A stretch of DNA of 64,000 nucleotides. Source: Yponomeuta sedellus. Lineage: Eukaryota; Arthropoda; Insecta; Lepidoptera; Yponomeutidae. Positions 1-9,704 of this stretch are shown here, in pieces. Below the pieces are notes generated by a model. It searched no databases and was not told the origin of the DNA. It saw only the letters and a list, made by a program, of their open reading frames with translations. The position numbers and the translations under genes are program-made. Each line of letters begins with the position of its first letter. The stretch's first letter is position 1. The stretch is from the NCBI GenBank assembly GCA_934045075.1, contig OW203723.1, forward strand, positions 22,223,615-22,287,614. The letters are read 5' to 3'.

Positions 1-363
1 TAACAAAATATTTAACTCGCCTAGCTACTAAAGCTAAATTATTTAACTCCCAAATACGCTACAGGGGTAAAATATCCACTCAATTGCTGTGGCGTAGTCC
101 ACAAACACAAAACTCCATCGGCTAAAGGCCCATCCATACCTACCTATTAAACAAATCTATCCGGGTCGCTGACCAATAAAGAGGAATTGATAAAACTCAG
201 TCATGCGGCGGTGCTGCATCGTTAAAACGGCTGCAGCACAAAGAGGAAACTAGCGGCAGATATGCTGCACGAACAGGCATGTTTCAATTACTGGGGAAAA
301 AGGAACTAGATTTAGTAAGGCGCGAAACGAATCATGTTTAGAATTTTACTAAGGAAATACTCT
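1..363. other. Unrecognised intergenic DNA
   Basis: No convincing ORF, tRNA-like box or repeat shared with the rest of the window was found here. The sequence is AT-rich with several stop codons in all frames. Confidence 0.5.
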
Positions 364-364
364 G

Positions 365-594
365 TATAGTCTGTTAGCTTTTAGAACATACCTCGGGCTC
401 TAGAGTAGGCTTCGGTTTTTGGCCGAAAGCACACGAGTGTAATACTACTTCCTGCTCTGTATAAATGTAAAAGTGTCATATAAGTTCCGATTTCGAAATA
501 AAGTGTCATATTAGATCCGATATTTCTATTACACGAATATACCCGATTCTATCCGATAGTAGCCGAGGCATATCCTAAAAGCCAACAGACTATA
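365..594. mobile_element. MITE-1 copy (TIR element)
   Basis: This is a short non-coding element bounded by inverted ends. The left end reads TATAGTCTGTTAGCTTTTAG and the right end is its near-perfect reverse complement (AAAAGCCAACAGACTATA). The inner part carries 'cctcgggctctagagtagg' and near the other end 'gatagtagccgaggcatat', so the inversion continues imperfectly inward. A second copy with the same ends lies at 20261-20690. No transposase is present, so it is non-autonomous; the superfamily is not clear. Confidence 0.7.
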
Positions 595-625
595 CTATAG
601 TAAACAGAACTTTGAAAAAGGTAAA

Positions 626-690
626 CACATTAGCCGCTGCATCTACGTAATGACGTGATTTATGCAGAGTCCAGTGCCATTTTCTGTTCG
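626..690 (-). repeat. SINE-B 3' fragment
   Basis: The stretch 'gcatctacgtaatgacgtga' followed by 'gcagagtccagtgcc' is the reverse complement of the 3' end of SINE-B (compare 20120-20165 and 38815-38860). Only the tail is present. Confidence 0.5.
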
Positions 691-723
691 TCTCACACAC
701 GGACGCTGCGGTGCCCGGGAACA

Positions 724-1346
724 GTAGGTATATTTCATTACAAGTGCGGAAAGGCTGTCATTGCAAAGAGTTCCGACAAATGTCTACCCGAGCCGAGACG
801 CAGCCGAAGGCGAGGGTTGACAGTCGGAACAAGTTGCAATGACGGTGTACTGAACGACTATTTTTATTACAGCAAATTAATAAAGAAAAAATATTTGGAA
901 AATGGCGCCAACCGTAAAAAAATATAAGCAGAGATTTTTTTTTCTTCACCCATTCTGGTAGGCAAAGGGAACTATGCCCATACAGCCAGTCTTCAGTAGG
1001 TTGTTTTTTATTGATATGAAATGAAAATGAAATTTAATGAGATGAAATGAAACTTACCTAATTAATTCCATCAAATCATTAAATCTGATATTGAAACAAA
1101 TTAATAGCTTCTTTTTAGAAATAAGTATACGTATTTGCATGAATCATAAAAACTTCTAAGATTTTTTTTAGTAACTACTTCATGGTTGGTTTTTCTTTTT
1201 AATAGACATTATTTTGACAGTTGGGAAAGAGAACTCACGAGTGCGGGAAAGATAAAAAAGCACGAGTGTGTAATAGCCCACATCCCGCACGCTATACGTC
1301 CCTGCAATACGCCACTTTTTGAGCAACTGAATTAAAAATGGTTTTT
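724..1346. mobile_element. MITE-2 copy
   Basis: This non-coding repeat is shared with 43198-43957. The two copies share the 'acaagtgcggaaaggctgtc' start, the 'gttccgacaaatgtctaccc' block, a CAT/GAAATGAAAATG-rich middle, and the end 'cacatcccgcacgctatacg ... gccactttttgagcaactg'. The right end 'gagcaactgaattaaaa' mirrors an internal 'ttttattacag' motif. No protein is encoded. The DNA-transposon assignment is an inference from the inverted ends. Confidence 0.55.
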
Positions 1347-1349
1347 AGG

Positions 1350-1497
1350 TGGTGTAGGCTTCCCCAGCACTTATACCATCCGACAGCTTAGTCGGCCTAG
1401 CCCACAGGGGAGACTAGTAAATACATGCAGAGCCAACTAAGCCGCGGGTTTCCCCCCGATGTTTTCCGTCACCGTAACTGTGAGAAAAACGTAAATC
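1350..1497 (-). repeat. SINE-B internal fragment
   Basis: On the minus strand this matches the middle of SINE-B: the 'gggctaggccgactaagctg' block, the 'ggtgctgggcaagcctacacc' neighbourhood and the 'acatcg-gaggaaacccg' block, with several differences. The tRNA-like head and the 3' end are missing. Confidence 0.6.
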
Positions 1498-1666
1498 AAG
1501 TGATAAAGCAGTCACCATTGCAAAGTCCGGGCCCCAACTGTTTAGTAACGACTCTGATGAAAATCGTCTTGCCATCGACACGCTAAAAAGAGAAAGAAAA
1601 ACGTAAAAACTGGCGTGTGTGCGTGCAGCGACATTCCCCGGATCGTGGCAAGTGTCAAACCCTGGA

Positions 1667-1972
1667 ATTAACCCTTTTTATGTCCACACTGCTGGAGCAC
1701 GGTTCTCTTCCTGCATGACGGGAAGGTTTGGCCTTACTCCACCACGGAGGCCAAGTCCGGGTTTGTGGAAGAATGTAAGACAGTGGCAGGCCTTACTGTA
1801 AGAAGTTATCAAGCCGCCCATAAGGTCTCTGACATGTCTCAATGACTGCAATTATGTGACAGCCAGCAGCAACGGCTTAACGTGCCTTGCAAAGCAAGGA
1901 AATGCTCTGAAATATTGCCACTAACAGTAGTTACGGGATGGTCACCGTTCCAGCACCTGACTGCGCCTGTCA
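1667..1972 (-). repeat. 5S-derived SINE, diverged copy
   Basis: Minus-strand copy of the abundant 5S-headed SINE described at 5179-5539. It reads from the 3' end ('atgtccacactgctggagc') through 'gccaagtccgggt', 'aagttatcaagccgcccata' and 'ggcttaacgtgccttgc' to the 5S box-C region ('ggatggtcaccg' on this strand). It is more diverged than most copies and lacks the extreme 5' end. Confidence 0.75.
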
Positions 1973-2589
1973 AACCTTGGTACCTACGTACCCCTCCGAA
2001 TGTATGCACAGCTTAGGAGGATTTCAAGAACCAGGCAGGATTGCTGACATGACGCTTAGGTTTAAACGGAAGGATCCGTTTAGACCGAAGCCGAAGGCCG
2101 AGTCTCGTAGTAACCCATGCTTTGAGATATTTTCTCGAGGCCGAATGCCAAACTGCAGTGGTACATCTAGCGAGGCCTAGGATGGAGTAACCAGTTTGTA
2201 ACAAAACCTCGTTTCAAACCTCGTTTTTTCCACCTTGGCTAGGAAGCATCGTATCCCGTCGCTACATCACCCCGCCTCTCTACTCGCGTCCAATTTAACT
2301 TCGATTAAGCGGCGAGACAGGCTGGTACAAAAAAACCGGTCAGGTATACACTTTTATATATTGAGGGGCTTCCATGCCTTGTAACTAGAAGGGTCGTGCC
2401 GTTTACCCTGTGTGGAGTTGGTGTACCTATTAGTTGCTATTATTACGCTGTAGAAAAGACTTTGATACGCAGATCTTTTTCACATTTCCTTGTCACAATT
2501 TCATATTCTTCTTCCTGTGCCTCTCCACTAATGGAAGTTGACCGTCAGCTCTGCATATTTTTCTTTGTTTTGTGCCAAGCCAAACGGAT
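1973..2589. other. No supported feature
   Basis: There are short open frames on both strands, but none shows a recognisable motif and none is supported by neighbours. A GC-richer patch around 2080-2180 was not found elsewhere in the window. Confidence 0.4.
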
Positions 2590-3010
2590 CTTCGAAGCTG
2601 GCTACATCCGTCTATTCCCTGATGTTTCTGTGCCACGAATTCCGAGACGTCCTTCCCTCAATCTTACCCATCATGATAACTTGAAGAAGTCGGTACCTAT
2701 GGTATCACATCACATGACCTTGTCACAATTTACACATCATAGGCTCACCCCTGTATCCCATGGGTGGATAGACTTCACGCACGCCGCCGGTTTCGGCTAC
2801 TCTTTATTTGGCCCTTCGCTATAAAATCCCCTATGTGGTACAATTGTATCCGCTGGAGATGTGTCTTTCATCCATAGCCATTCAACCATTCACCCACATT
2901 CGCTGGATATACTTCATCCTCTTCATATGTCCAACCCAAACCAACGCAGCATGCATTTCTTAATTATAGTCATTATATTCTTTGGCAGTCCACACGTTCC
3001 CTTAAAACAC
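2590..3010 (-). pseudogene. Decayed LINE reverse-transcriptase C-terminus
   Basis: The minus strand shows faint similarity to the LINE C-terminal block that is clearer at 12890-13200 and 50040-50420. The shared DNA signature is 'atcctcttcatatgtccaac' followed by 'cat(g/t)catttctta', matching 'atcctctccacatgtccaa ... acattcctttct' in the better copies. The frame is broken many times. A long but featureless plus-strand open frame (2396-2824) overlaps it and is probably chance. Confidence 0.35.
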
Positions 3011-3115
3011 TGCTTACATTTTAAAAAACCCTGCTGTAATATAGGAATCATTCGCCATTAGCCAGAGGGGCACAAAGAAGGGACTTTGTTTACTCAAAAG
3101 TAGCAATTTTAAATA

Positions 3116-3344
3116 ATCAATGTTGACTTTGTATAAAATAATTGGTTTGACTATTTTGGAACGTAACCTCATAATTAACTTTTGTAATTTTTCCGAGGGT
3201 AGTAAACTAACCGTTAATGCTTTCTAAAGGACGCCTGACACCTCTGTCATCCGAGACCACGGCACCTGAAAAAGTGCCGAAACGTCGGAATATTGTAAAA
3301 ATGTAATAAACGAGCATAAATCCGTATAAAAACAGTTTTAATTA
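3116..3344 (+). mobile_element. Foldback element P, 5'-truncated copy
   Basis: The element is flanked by a perfect 14-bp duplication, AGCAATTTTAAATA, at 3102-3115 and 3345-3358. It matches the right half of the full P element at 50840-51396: 'ttggaacgtaac', 'agtaaactaaccgttaatgc', 'cctgaaaaagtgccgaaacg' and the 3' end 'cataaatccgtataaaaac'. It lacks the left, inverted half. Loss of the 5' part with a constant 3' end fits target-primed reverse transcription. The hairpin GGCAC-CTGAAAAA-GTGCC followed by GAAACGTCGG resembles motifs at Penelope-like element ends, but the catalytic hammerhead core is not complete. Confidence 0.75.
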
Positions 3345-3724
3345 AGCAATTTTAAATACAACTCGTTTATATTTACTACCTATAATATTAAGGAACTACT
3401 AGCTAACTCGGCAAACGGTGTTTTGCCGTATTAAGTATCCTACGGCCGATTTTCAGACCTACAAAATATACACAAAAATAATCATAAAAATTCGTGGACC
3501 GTCTTAGAGGAGTAACGGATAACAAATACCGAGATACGAGATGTTTGCATATTAAATTTATTTTTAAAATCAAAAGGCATAGCTAGTTAGAAACCTCTGT
3601 AATAAAGTACATCTAAATATACCCCGATTTATTCTGTCCAAAGACTCCTTCTCTTTCTATTTTATTACTTTTATTTTGGGACCCATCCAGTGTTACTTTT
3701 ATTAAAAATGTTATCAAAATTGTC

Positions 3725-3935
3725 TATGAATTGAATTATTATTATTATTGTTTGTGATTATATTATTATTATATATTTTGGCGACCGCTGAAAATCAGCG
3801 TCATGGTCTGCAACGATCATGGCATATGCTGAGCGGCGGCCATTTTGGTGCCATGTCTTATTTATTCACGCTAAACCATTATTGTTTTTGTTTTGATTCT
3901 GGTACCAAATAAACGTTTTCTATTCTATTCTATTT
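3725..3935 (+). mobile_element. LINE 3' end with (TTCTA)n tail
   Basis: A 3' untranslated segment contains the hairpin 'gaccgctgaaaatcagcg', then 'gcggcggccattttggtgcc', then 'ccaaataaacg', and ends in repeated TTCTA. Short pentamer tails of this kind are typical of CR1-group LINE 3' ends. No coding sequence remains. Confidence 0.5.
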
Positions 3936-4221
3936 TTTACTGTCTTTCTCCCCCAATAGGCGATATCATCGGAATGTCCGCCTCGTAATTCGTGCTGGGG
4001 CCCGGCCTTATCTCTCCCGAATACAATTAAGTCTAGATTATGGCTTCCGATGTGACTCCGCCGTGTGGGGTCATTTCCTCAAGCCTGGGGCACACGGGGT
4101 CGAGGGCGCCGAAAAGATGCGACATATCGTATAGAATTCGCGCCCTCGCCCCATCCGTCCCTTCCCTTCCGTCCCTCCAGTATATTTTGTATGAAAGTGA
4201 ATTGGATTAACAACACTATGA
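3936..4221. other. GC-rich unrecognised segment
   Basis: This is a C-rich stretch with several CpGs ('gtgctggggcccggcc', 'gcgccctcgccccatccg'). No second copy was noticed in the window and no motif supports a gene. Confidence 0.35.
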
Positions 4222-4752
4222 TATCAACTCTTTGTATGTCCCCATTGCTGGGGTACGGGTCTCTTCCTGCATCGCAGAAAGGTTAGGCCCTACTCCAACA
4301 CGGGGCCAGTCCGGGTTGGCGTAGGATTGTAAGGCAGTGGCGGGCCTTACTGTCAGAAGTTATCAAGCCGCCCATAAGGCCTCTGAAATGCCATTACATG
4401 GCAGCCCGCACTAACGGCTTAAATCATCTCATTACGTAGATGCAAAGGTTAAGGCAGTTTCAAGAGCCGAGGTATGTAAACACCTCAGGCATTCAGGTTT
4501 CCAAACGCTGTTATTTTGATGACAAAACAAGTAATAATAAGGCCCATATGGCCTCTGACACGGTTAAACGACTGCCATTACATGACAGCAGGCACCAACG
4601 GCTTAACAGCCCTTGCGAAGTACGGAAGCGCTCGGAAAAAACCACTAGCGGCAGTCACGGGATGGTCACCCGTCCAGTACCTGACCGCGCTTGTTGTTGC
4701 TTAACGAAGTGACTGATACCAATTACTCGGTTCCACTATGCCACGAGCGCTT
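4222..4752 (-). repeat. 5S-derived SINE, chimeric copy with inserted segment
   Basis: Minus-strand copy of the 5S-headed SINE. The 3' part is at 4222-4420 and the 5S head at about 4531-4750 ('gggatggtcacccgtcc', 'gttgcttaacgaagtgac'). Between them lies about 110 bp beginning 'catctcattacgtagatgc' and ending 'aacaagtaataat'. The same segment follows the SINE piece at 35745-35958, so this chimera is recurrent and not a private insertion. Its first bases match the 3' end of SINE-B. Confidence 0.75.
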
Positions 4753-5178
4753 GGAGGGAGCGGAACTGGGATTAGATAGTATTTATGCCATAAACAGTCG
4801 TTTTTGGCGTTAATGCTAGGTAGTCTTAGGTTCAAAAACCTATTTAGAGGTTTAGTCAATAAAAAGAGAAGGGTATTTAGTCTGCCTTTGACCTAAACAT
4901 TTTCTTTTTATAATGAATAAAATTTATGGATTTGAATTTCGAATTCAATATTAAGGTTCTAATGCTCTCGACTGTACTATTTTAGGAGCTATATGAGTCT
5001 GCAGACTCCGCGACGGTTGTATTTAATGGGCCAAATTGCTCCGTCGAATAGAAATGAAATACTAGCCCAGTGCCGCGCACAATCCTAACATCCACATTAC
5101 AAATGCGGTTAACTGTGAAACCAAATCATAAACATTCACTAAACTTGGTGCGATATTAAAATATTTATTATTACGACG
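4753..5178. other. No supported feature
   Basis: The region contains short remnants such as 'aacctatttagagg' (SINE-A end motif, near 4840) and AT-rich sequence. No gene is supported. Confidence 0.4.
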
Positions 5179-5539
5179 AAGCGCTCGTGGCCTAGGCGAA
5201 CCGAGTGATTGGAATCAATCACTTGAGTTAAGCAACAACAGGCGCGGTCAGGTGCAGGATGGGTGACCGTCCCGTGACTACCGCTAGTGGCATTTTTCCG
5301 AGCGCTTCCGTGCTTTGCGAGGAACGTTAAGCTCTTGGTGCCGGCTGTCATGGAATGGCAGTCGTTAAGCCATGTCAGAGGCCTTATGGGCGGCTTGATA
5401 ACTTCTGACAGTAAGGCCCGCCACTGTCTTACAATCGTCCACCAACCCGGACTTGGCCCTCGCGGTGGAGTATGGCCTAACCTTGCTGCGATGCAGGAAG
5501 AGACCCGTGCCCCAGCAGTGGGGACATACAAGGGTTGAT
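5179..5539 (+). repeat. 5S-rRNA-derived SINE, near full-length reference copy
   Basis: The head resembles an insect 5S rRNA gene: a 'gttaagcaacaacaggcgcg' stretch corresponds to the GTTAAGCAACAT-GGGCGCGG region, and GGATGGGTGACCG at 5257-5269 matches the 5S internal promoter box C exactly. Downstream is a unique body (imperfect stem around 'ccggctgtcatggaatggcag') and a 3' part, 'cccagcagtggggaca', that resembles local LINE tails. The internal RNA polymerase III promoter would be type 1, not the tRNA type. The copy begins at 'gaagcgctcgtggcctagg' and ends at 'gggttgataacga'. Confidence 0.85.
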
Positions 5540-5653
5540 AACGAGTTATTAAGACCCTCTAATTCTGAGAGAAGGCCTGTGCTCTGCAGCGGGACGTATA
5601 TATACGAGTAGGTAGATTACATAAAAATATCACATCACAACTACCCATGATGT

Positions 5654-5900
5654 TTAAAAACCTATTTAGAGGCTAAAAATTCCACCCATGTCGGAATTAT
5701 GTACGTAATACAAAGAATATTGTAAAGAGCCTCGAAATTTCACTGATGCCGGTGAGTCGCCCATTAGCTCAGTTGGAAAGAGCTCTGGCACGGATAGCCA
5801 GAGGTCGCGGGTTCGAATCGACAAATGGGGGGAATTTTTAGCCTCTAAATAGGTTTTTAAATTGGTCCTTAGCACGGGTTAGTGCATTAAAAATAATATA
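5654..5900 (+). mobile_element. SINE-A foldback element, full-length copy
   Basis: This is a 247-bp element flanked by an 11-bp duplication with one mismatch (ACCCATGATGT at 5643-5653, ACCCATTATGT at 5901-5911). In order it holds: an inverted copy of its own 3' part (TTTAAAAACCTATTTAGAGG...), a leader 'gtacgtaatacaaagaat ... atttcactgatgccgg', a tRNA-like region with box A 'tagctcagttgg' and box B 'gggttcgaatc', then 'agcctctaaataggttttta' and the end 'ttagtgcattaaaaat'. The 5' inversion makes it foldback-shaped although the long duplication argues for retrotransposition. Confidence 0.8.
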
Positions 5901-5908
5901 ACCCATTA

Positions 5909-6198
5909 TGTCCCCCCCGAGGGGCACAGGTCTCTTCCCTAAGGAAGGTAAAGGCCATACTGCACCACGGGGGAGAAGTCTGTCAGAAATTTTCTTAGGC
6001 CTCTGACTTGGCTTAACGACAGCCATCTATCGACGCAGCCGGAACCAACTGCTTAACGTGCCTGCGAAGCGAAGCACGGAATCGCTCGGAAAAATGCCAC
6101 TGGCGTTAGTCATAGACGGTCACCCATCCGTGCACTAAACGCGCCCTATGTTGCTTAACCTTCGCGATCGTTTAAGATCACTCAGGCAGCCGGGGCTA
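5909..6198 (-). repeat. 5S-derived SINE, subfamily 2
   Basis: Minus-strand copy whose head is closest to real 5S rRNA: on the minus strand it reads 'gatcgcgaaggttaagcaac', 'agggcgcgtttagtgcac', 'ggatgggtgaccg'. It differs from the main subfamily in the first 30 bases (no 'gattggaatcaatcac' block). The same head occurs at 25731-26077. Confidence 0.8.
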
Positions 6199-6409
6199 CA
6201 TAAAAAATATATTATGATTTATTTATTCATACAACAATATACGAATACTACATCAGCGCTTGGTAGTGGGCACTTGTGGTAGTTAATAAGCTCATAGTCT
6301 CTCTTTCTGAGGCAAGGCCTGTGCCCTTCAGTGGGCAATTTATGAAATGAAAAACCATAATTTAATAGCTATGTTTATTGCCAAGCTCTTGGTAAGAATT
6401 TGTATAAAA

Positions 6410-6545
6410 TATATTATTATTATTATTATTATTAATACTTTATTGCACCATAAAATTGTACAATGCGGCGAACTTAATGCCATAAGCATTTTCTACCAGT
6501 CAACCGCAGGAGGTAGAACGAAAACTTGGCAGGCGTGCAAAAAAA
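6410..6545 (-). mobile_element. LINE 3' end (minus) with TAA-type tail
   Basis: On the plus strand an (ATT)n run is followed by 'actttattgcaccataaaat', the reverse complement of an AATAAA-type 3' end, and then about 90 bp of 3' UTR. The arrangement (microsatellite tail, then reversed polyadenylation signal) shows a LINE end on the minus strand. No coding part is recognised. Confidence 0.45.
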
Positions 6546-6694
6546 AAAAAAGGAAAATGACAACCTTCCACATTATTATATACTTACACATATAATACAC
6601 TAAACGTATATATTAAAATAAAAGTATATAAATAAAAGTTTTAAAAGTATTAGTATCAGGATTAAACATTTGACAAGTGATGCAAATTACTTCA

Positions 6695-6872
6695 GCGAGA
6701 TGTCGCTGCCTGTACGTAATACAGAGAGTTTTGTAAAGAGGCTCGAAATTTCACTGATGCCCGTAGTCGCTCATTAGCTCAGTTGGGAGAGCGCTGGCAC
6801 GGTTAGCCGGAGGTCGCGGGTTCGAGCCCCGGCATGGGTGGAATAAGCCTCTAAATAGGTTTTTAAAATTTG
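6695..6872 (+). repeat. SINE-A copy
   Basis: The copy starts near 'gatgtcgctgcctgtacg'. Its tRNA-like region (about 6769-6841) has box A 'tagctcagttggga' and box B 'gggttcgagcccc'. A cloverleaf can be drawn with anticodon stem CTGGC/GCCGG and loop ACGGTTA, but the base before the anticodon is C where tRNAs have U, so this is a SINE head and not a tRNA gene. It ends at 'taaataggtttttaaa'. The 5' foldback is absent. Confidence 0.8.
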
Positions 6873-7944
6873 ACGTTAAAATTAAGTTTTTTTTATATAG
6901 GTACTAACTTATCCATGTAACTGTCTTCATATAACAATAATTAAATGAAACAACGCTTAGCGATGTCATTCATAAAAATGCTACCCCCAAAAAATGGTAT
7001 ATCATACTTCACTTGTTTCAGATTGGCATGGTCAATACTGTTAGGCAACTAATTTCCTTAATATCATTTTGTTATTTAATTTAAATATTGCTTTAAAAAT
7101 AAATAATGACTTACAAGATTTTGCCAAATTTCAAACACGTTGCATAGAACTGCAACTGTAAAGGCCATTCGAGAATCGGGCGGTAGATAAAAACTGATGT
7201 GAGAGACCGCGTGATTCATTCGAGCGGCGACTACAGCTAAGGACGGACGGTGTTCTGCTTAGATTGTAAATTTAATTTTGTCAAAAGTATTGCATTACAA
7301 ATCCGAAATTCAATATTGTATTTTAATTATTACTCTAACAATACTCAATACGTACCTTATGTAGGCATTTCAGGTCTGTGAAGCCGTTAAACTATCCATC
7401 TATACACGCTGGCCGTATGGAAGCAGTCGTACGAAAAGCATAATTAGATTTTGTAGACGGGTAAAAATGTAAACGAGTCTTTTCCAAATGAGACTGAAAC
7501 TCACTTAGGTGAAGTCATATTTCAGCTCGTTACCCGACCGGTCATTCCAAACACAGATCGATTGCACCGAAGTAAACCAGGAAGTGGTAACAGGCTACGT
7601 GAAAAGTTGCGTTCAGCCGGAGTGAATGAAGATGGATATATTGCTGTTGTTTTGTTTCCGCCGGCGCCCGACTAGGGAAACTGTTTTGTCGCTGGTCTAA
7701 ACTTTATTATACAAGTTTTAAGTTGTTGGCTCGAATAGGAAGATAAAAATCATCGACGAACTAGCTGTTACTGATACTTCTGATAGGGATTTAACTGTGT
7801 AGTGTATATATGGTGTATGTGAAAGAAAGAAGAAGAAAAAGAAGACGTGTATTATAACAACAAGACAAGACTGGAGGAGGAGATAAGATAAGAATATTCT
7901 TTATGTGTATACACACCAGAAAATAATTACAGAGACAACAGTTA
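6873..7944. other. Unrecognised region of about 1 kb
   Basis: No long open frame, tRNA-like box or repeat shared with other parts of the window was found. A purine-rich stretch (agaagaagaaaaagaag) lies at about 7830. Confidence 0.45.
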
Positions 7945-8060
7945 CAATAGAAGAGGTACAATTGGCGGCCTTATTGCTGGTAGCAATTTCTTCCAGGCAA
8001 CCTTAAACGGAAAGATAGCAGAAGGAGAAATTGAGACGGGTAGTTGGTGCTCATCGAATA
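7945..8060 (-). mobile_element. LINE 3' end (minus), 'attggcgg' family
   Basis: The block 'acaattggcggccttattgc' followed by 'agcaatttcttccaggcaac' recurs at 46862-46945, 47765-47825 and 55958-56010. At 46760 the repeat begins with a reversed polyadenylation signal next to a (TAGA)n run, so the family is the 3' end of a LINE read on the minus strand. Confidence 0.5.
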
Positions 8061-8409
8061 TTAATGTACATACGTATACGTAATAAAATAAACTTACATA
8101 GATATATACTATTATAAACATTAAGTTATAATAGCAAGCATGACCAGAACAATAAATGGTATATACCTACAGACAAAAAGAAAAAAATATATATTTGGAG
8201 AGAAAGAATTCTACTACTTTAGATTAGAGGAGAGCAGAGGATCGGGCTCAGTAGCATGTCTGGGGAGATACCTATGTTCAGCATTGGATTTCTTGTTTCT
8301 GAGTAAGCAACTTCGGTAGCTCCTGTACGAGTAGATGTGCCGCCGATAGTTGGCCATGTTGGCTACGTACTCCCGGAAGCTGAACTTTACCAACCTTTAT
8401 AATAATAAA

Positions 8410-8645
8410 TAAATATTCATGGACATATTACACAGATCTCGTTAGCCCTATACTAAGTACAACTAAATGACTTGTGTTATAGATACTAACTCGACGATAG
8501 ATTTAATACAAAAAATACATAGATAACATCCAAGAACCGAGATGAACTAGAAAAGTTCCTTTCCTAGTTTGACCCGGCCGGGGATCGAACCCGAGACCTT
8601 CGGTTTTACAGTCAGCGTGCCAAACCGCTGCGCCACCGAGGCCGT
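8410..8645 (-). repeat. SINE-C copy (tRNA-Tyr-like head)
   Basis: On the minus strand the head reads 'gcctcggtggcgcagcggtt', then 'gctgactgtaaaaccgaagg' and box B 'gggttcgatcccc'. The ACTGTAAA core resembles a tRNA-Tyr (GTA) anticodon region. The body continues with 'tctatcgtcgagttagtatc', 'gtacttagtatagggctaac' and 'tgtccatgaatatttatt'. Other copies are at 23348, 24728 and 46588. Confidence 0.75.
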
Positions 8646-9534
8646 CGACTTTACGCTTGATAACGACTTTCCGTAAATCGAAATTAAAGGGCATAAACCT
8701 CCCTATCCTTCGTTTTACGTTTCGAAAGCGTCGAATCCTCCTCAGACATCTCGTTCCTAAAACCGCGCCACTACGATTACGCTGAATGATGCCTCCATGA
8801 GGAGGATGCATGCAGGCGGCACTGTGGAGCCTCAAGGCAGACACAAAGATGCGATGTTGCCATCTTCCAGCAGGATTCCCATCTCTTCAGGTCATCCCTG
8901 GATCGAACAACACCCCCACGCAGACGGTTCAGTGATCTCCATACTCTCGTGGTCGTGCATTCCAGCTGGTAGGTGGTGGCGTAAATCGGTGGTGTATCTT
9001 TGTATGAAGTAATATCGTTAGCACGGCAGTATTTTTTATCCAGCCGATAAGAGCCGTCCTCTCTGACGAACCATAAACAGGCTCGTTCGCTCTATCTTAG
9101 ATTTAGGAGACCTCGTAAAGAGCCGGCACTAAAAACTTTTATATCGCTCCCTAGTGTCCGAGCTGTGATTTCAATCGCGCGGTTTTACTGTCACTTATTC
9201 TCTGAGGCTGAACAGATTGTGACTGAGTGACAGTTATCTAGCTTTAGGTCTTGAATTGAAGCGTCCACTACACTGCTAGCGAAGTTGATCGAAATTGGGC
9301 GAGGCACTGTATTCAATTTGTCGGTTTCGATCGTTTCGTTCGAAGATAGATATAGCTTCGTTCACATTTCATTAATTTCAATATAATTTATAGTGGTATG
9401 TTCACAAATATACATGACCTTACATTTTTAAATTTTCTACTGACTGTAAAGAAAAACAACAATTTACGTGTGATCCACTTGCTAAGTTCTAATTGCACAA
9501 CTGTTTTATAATAATATTAAAAACTTCCACACAA
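8646..9534. other. Mostly unrecognised; contains a 75-bp repeat
   Basis: Bases 8722-8797 ('tcgaaagcgtcgaatcctcc', 'cagacatctcgttcc', 'ccgcgccactacgattacgc') recur with changes at 52535-52615. The remainder shows no supported gene. A minus-strand open frame across the SINE-C copy (8503-8844) is a translation of repeat DNA. Confidence 0.4.
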
Positions 9535-9690
9535 CACGATGGCTAATCCTAGTCCCAAACTAGGATATCCTGTGCTATGGTACCAAGACATGGAAATATT
9601 CCCAGATGATGTATACTAATGTACGGCTCCCTGTGGGAGTCGAACCATGACCCTAGACTTGGTAATCAGACGTGATACCGGTAGTGTTTA
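9535..9690 (-). repeat. SINE-D copy
   Basis: The plus strand shows 'cctagtcccaaactaggata' followed by 'atggtaccaagacatgg' and a reversed box B ('gggagtcgaacc'). This is the reverse complement of the SINE-D copies at 20758 and 63187, which run from a tRNA-like head to 'ggatatcctagtttgggac'. Confidence 0.6.
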
Positions 9691-9704
9691 TTAATTAAGG
9701 TAAG

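Noticed and set aside
2396..2824. 142-codon plus-strand open frame
   Set aside because: No recognisable motif; it overlaps decayed minus-strand LINE sequence.
3265..3300. Active hammerhead ribozyme in element P
   Set aside because: CTGA and CGAAAC are present, but the CTGATGA core is not complete and the stem order differs, so only a resemblance is claimed.
5179..5290. 5S rRNA gene
   Set aside because: Only the middle and box C regions match; the ends differ and the copies continue to a common SINE body with target duplications.
6769..6841. tRNA gene (also near 5760, 19441, 32566, 38935 and minus 22440, 38240)
   Set aside because: Box A and box B are good and a cloverleaf can be drawn, but each lies inside the same repeat with fixed leader and tail, and the anticodon loop has C where tRNAs have U. 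They are SINE-A heads.
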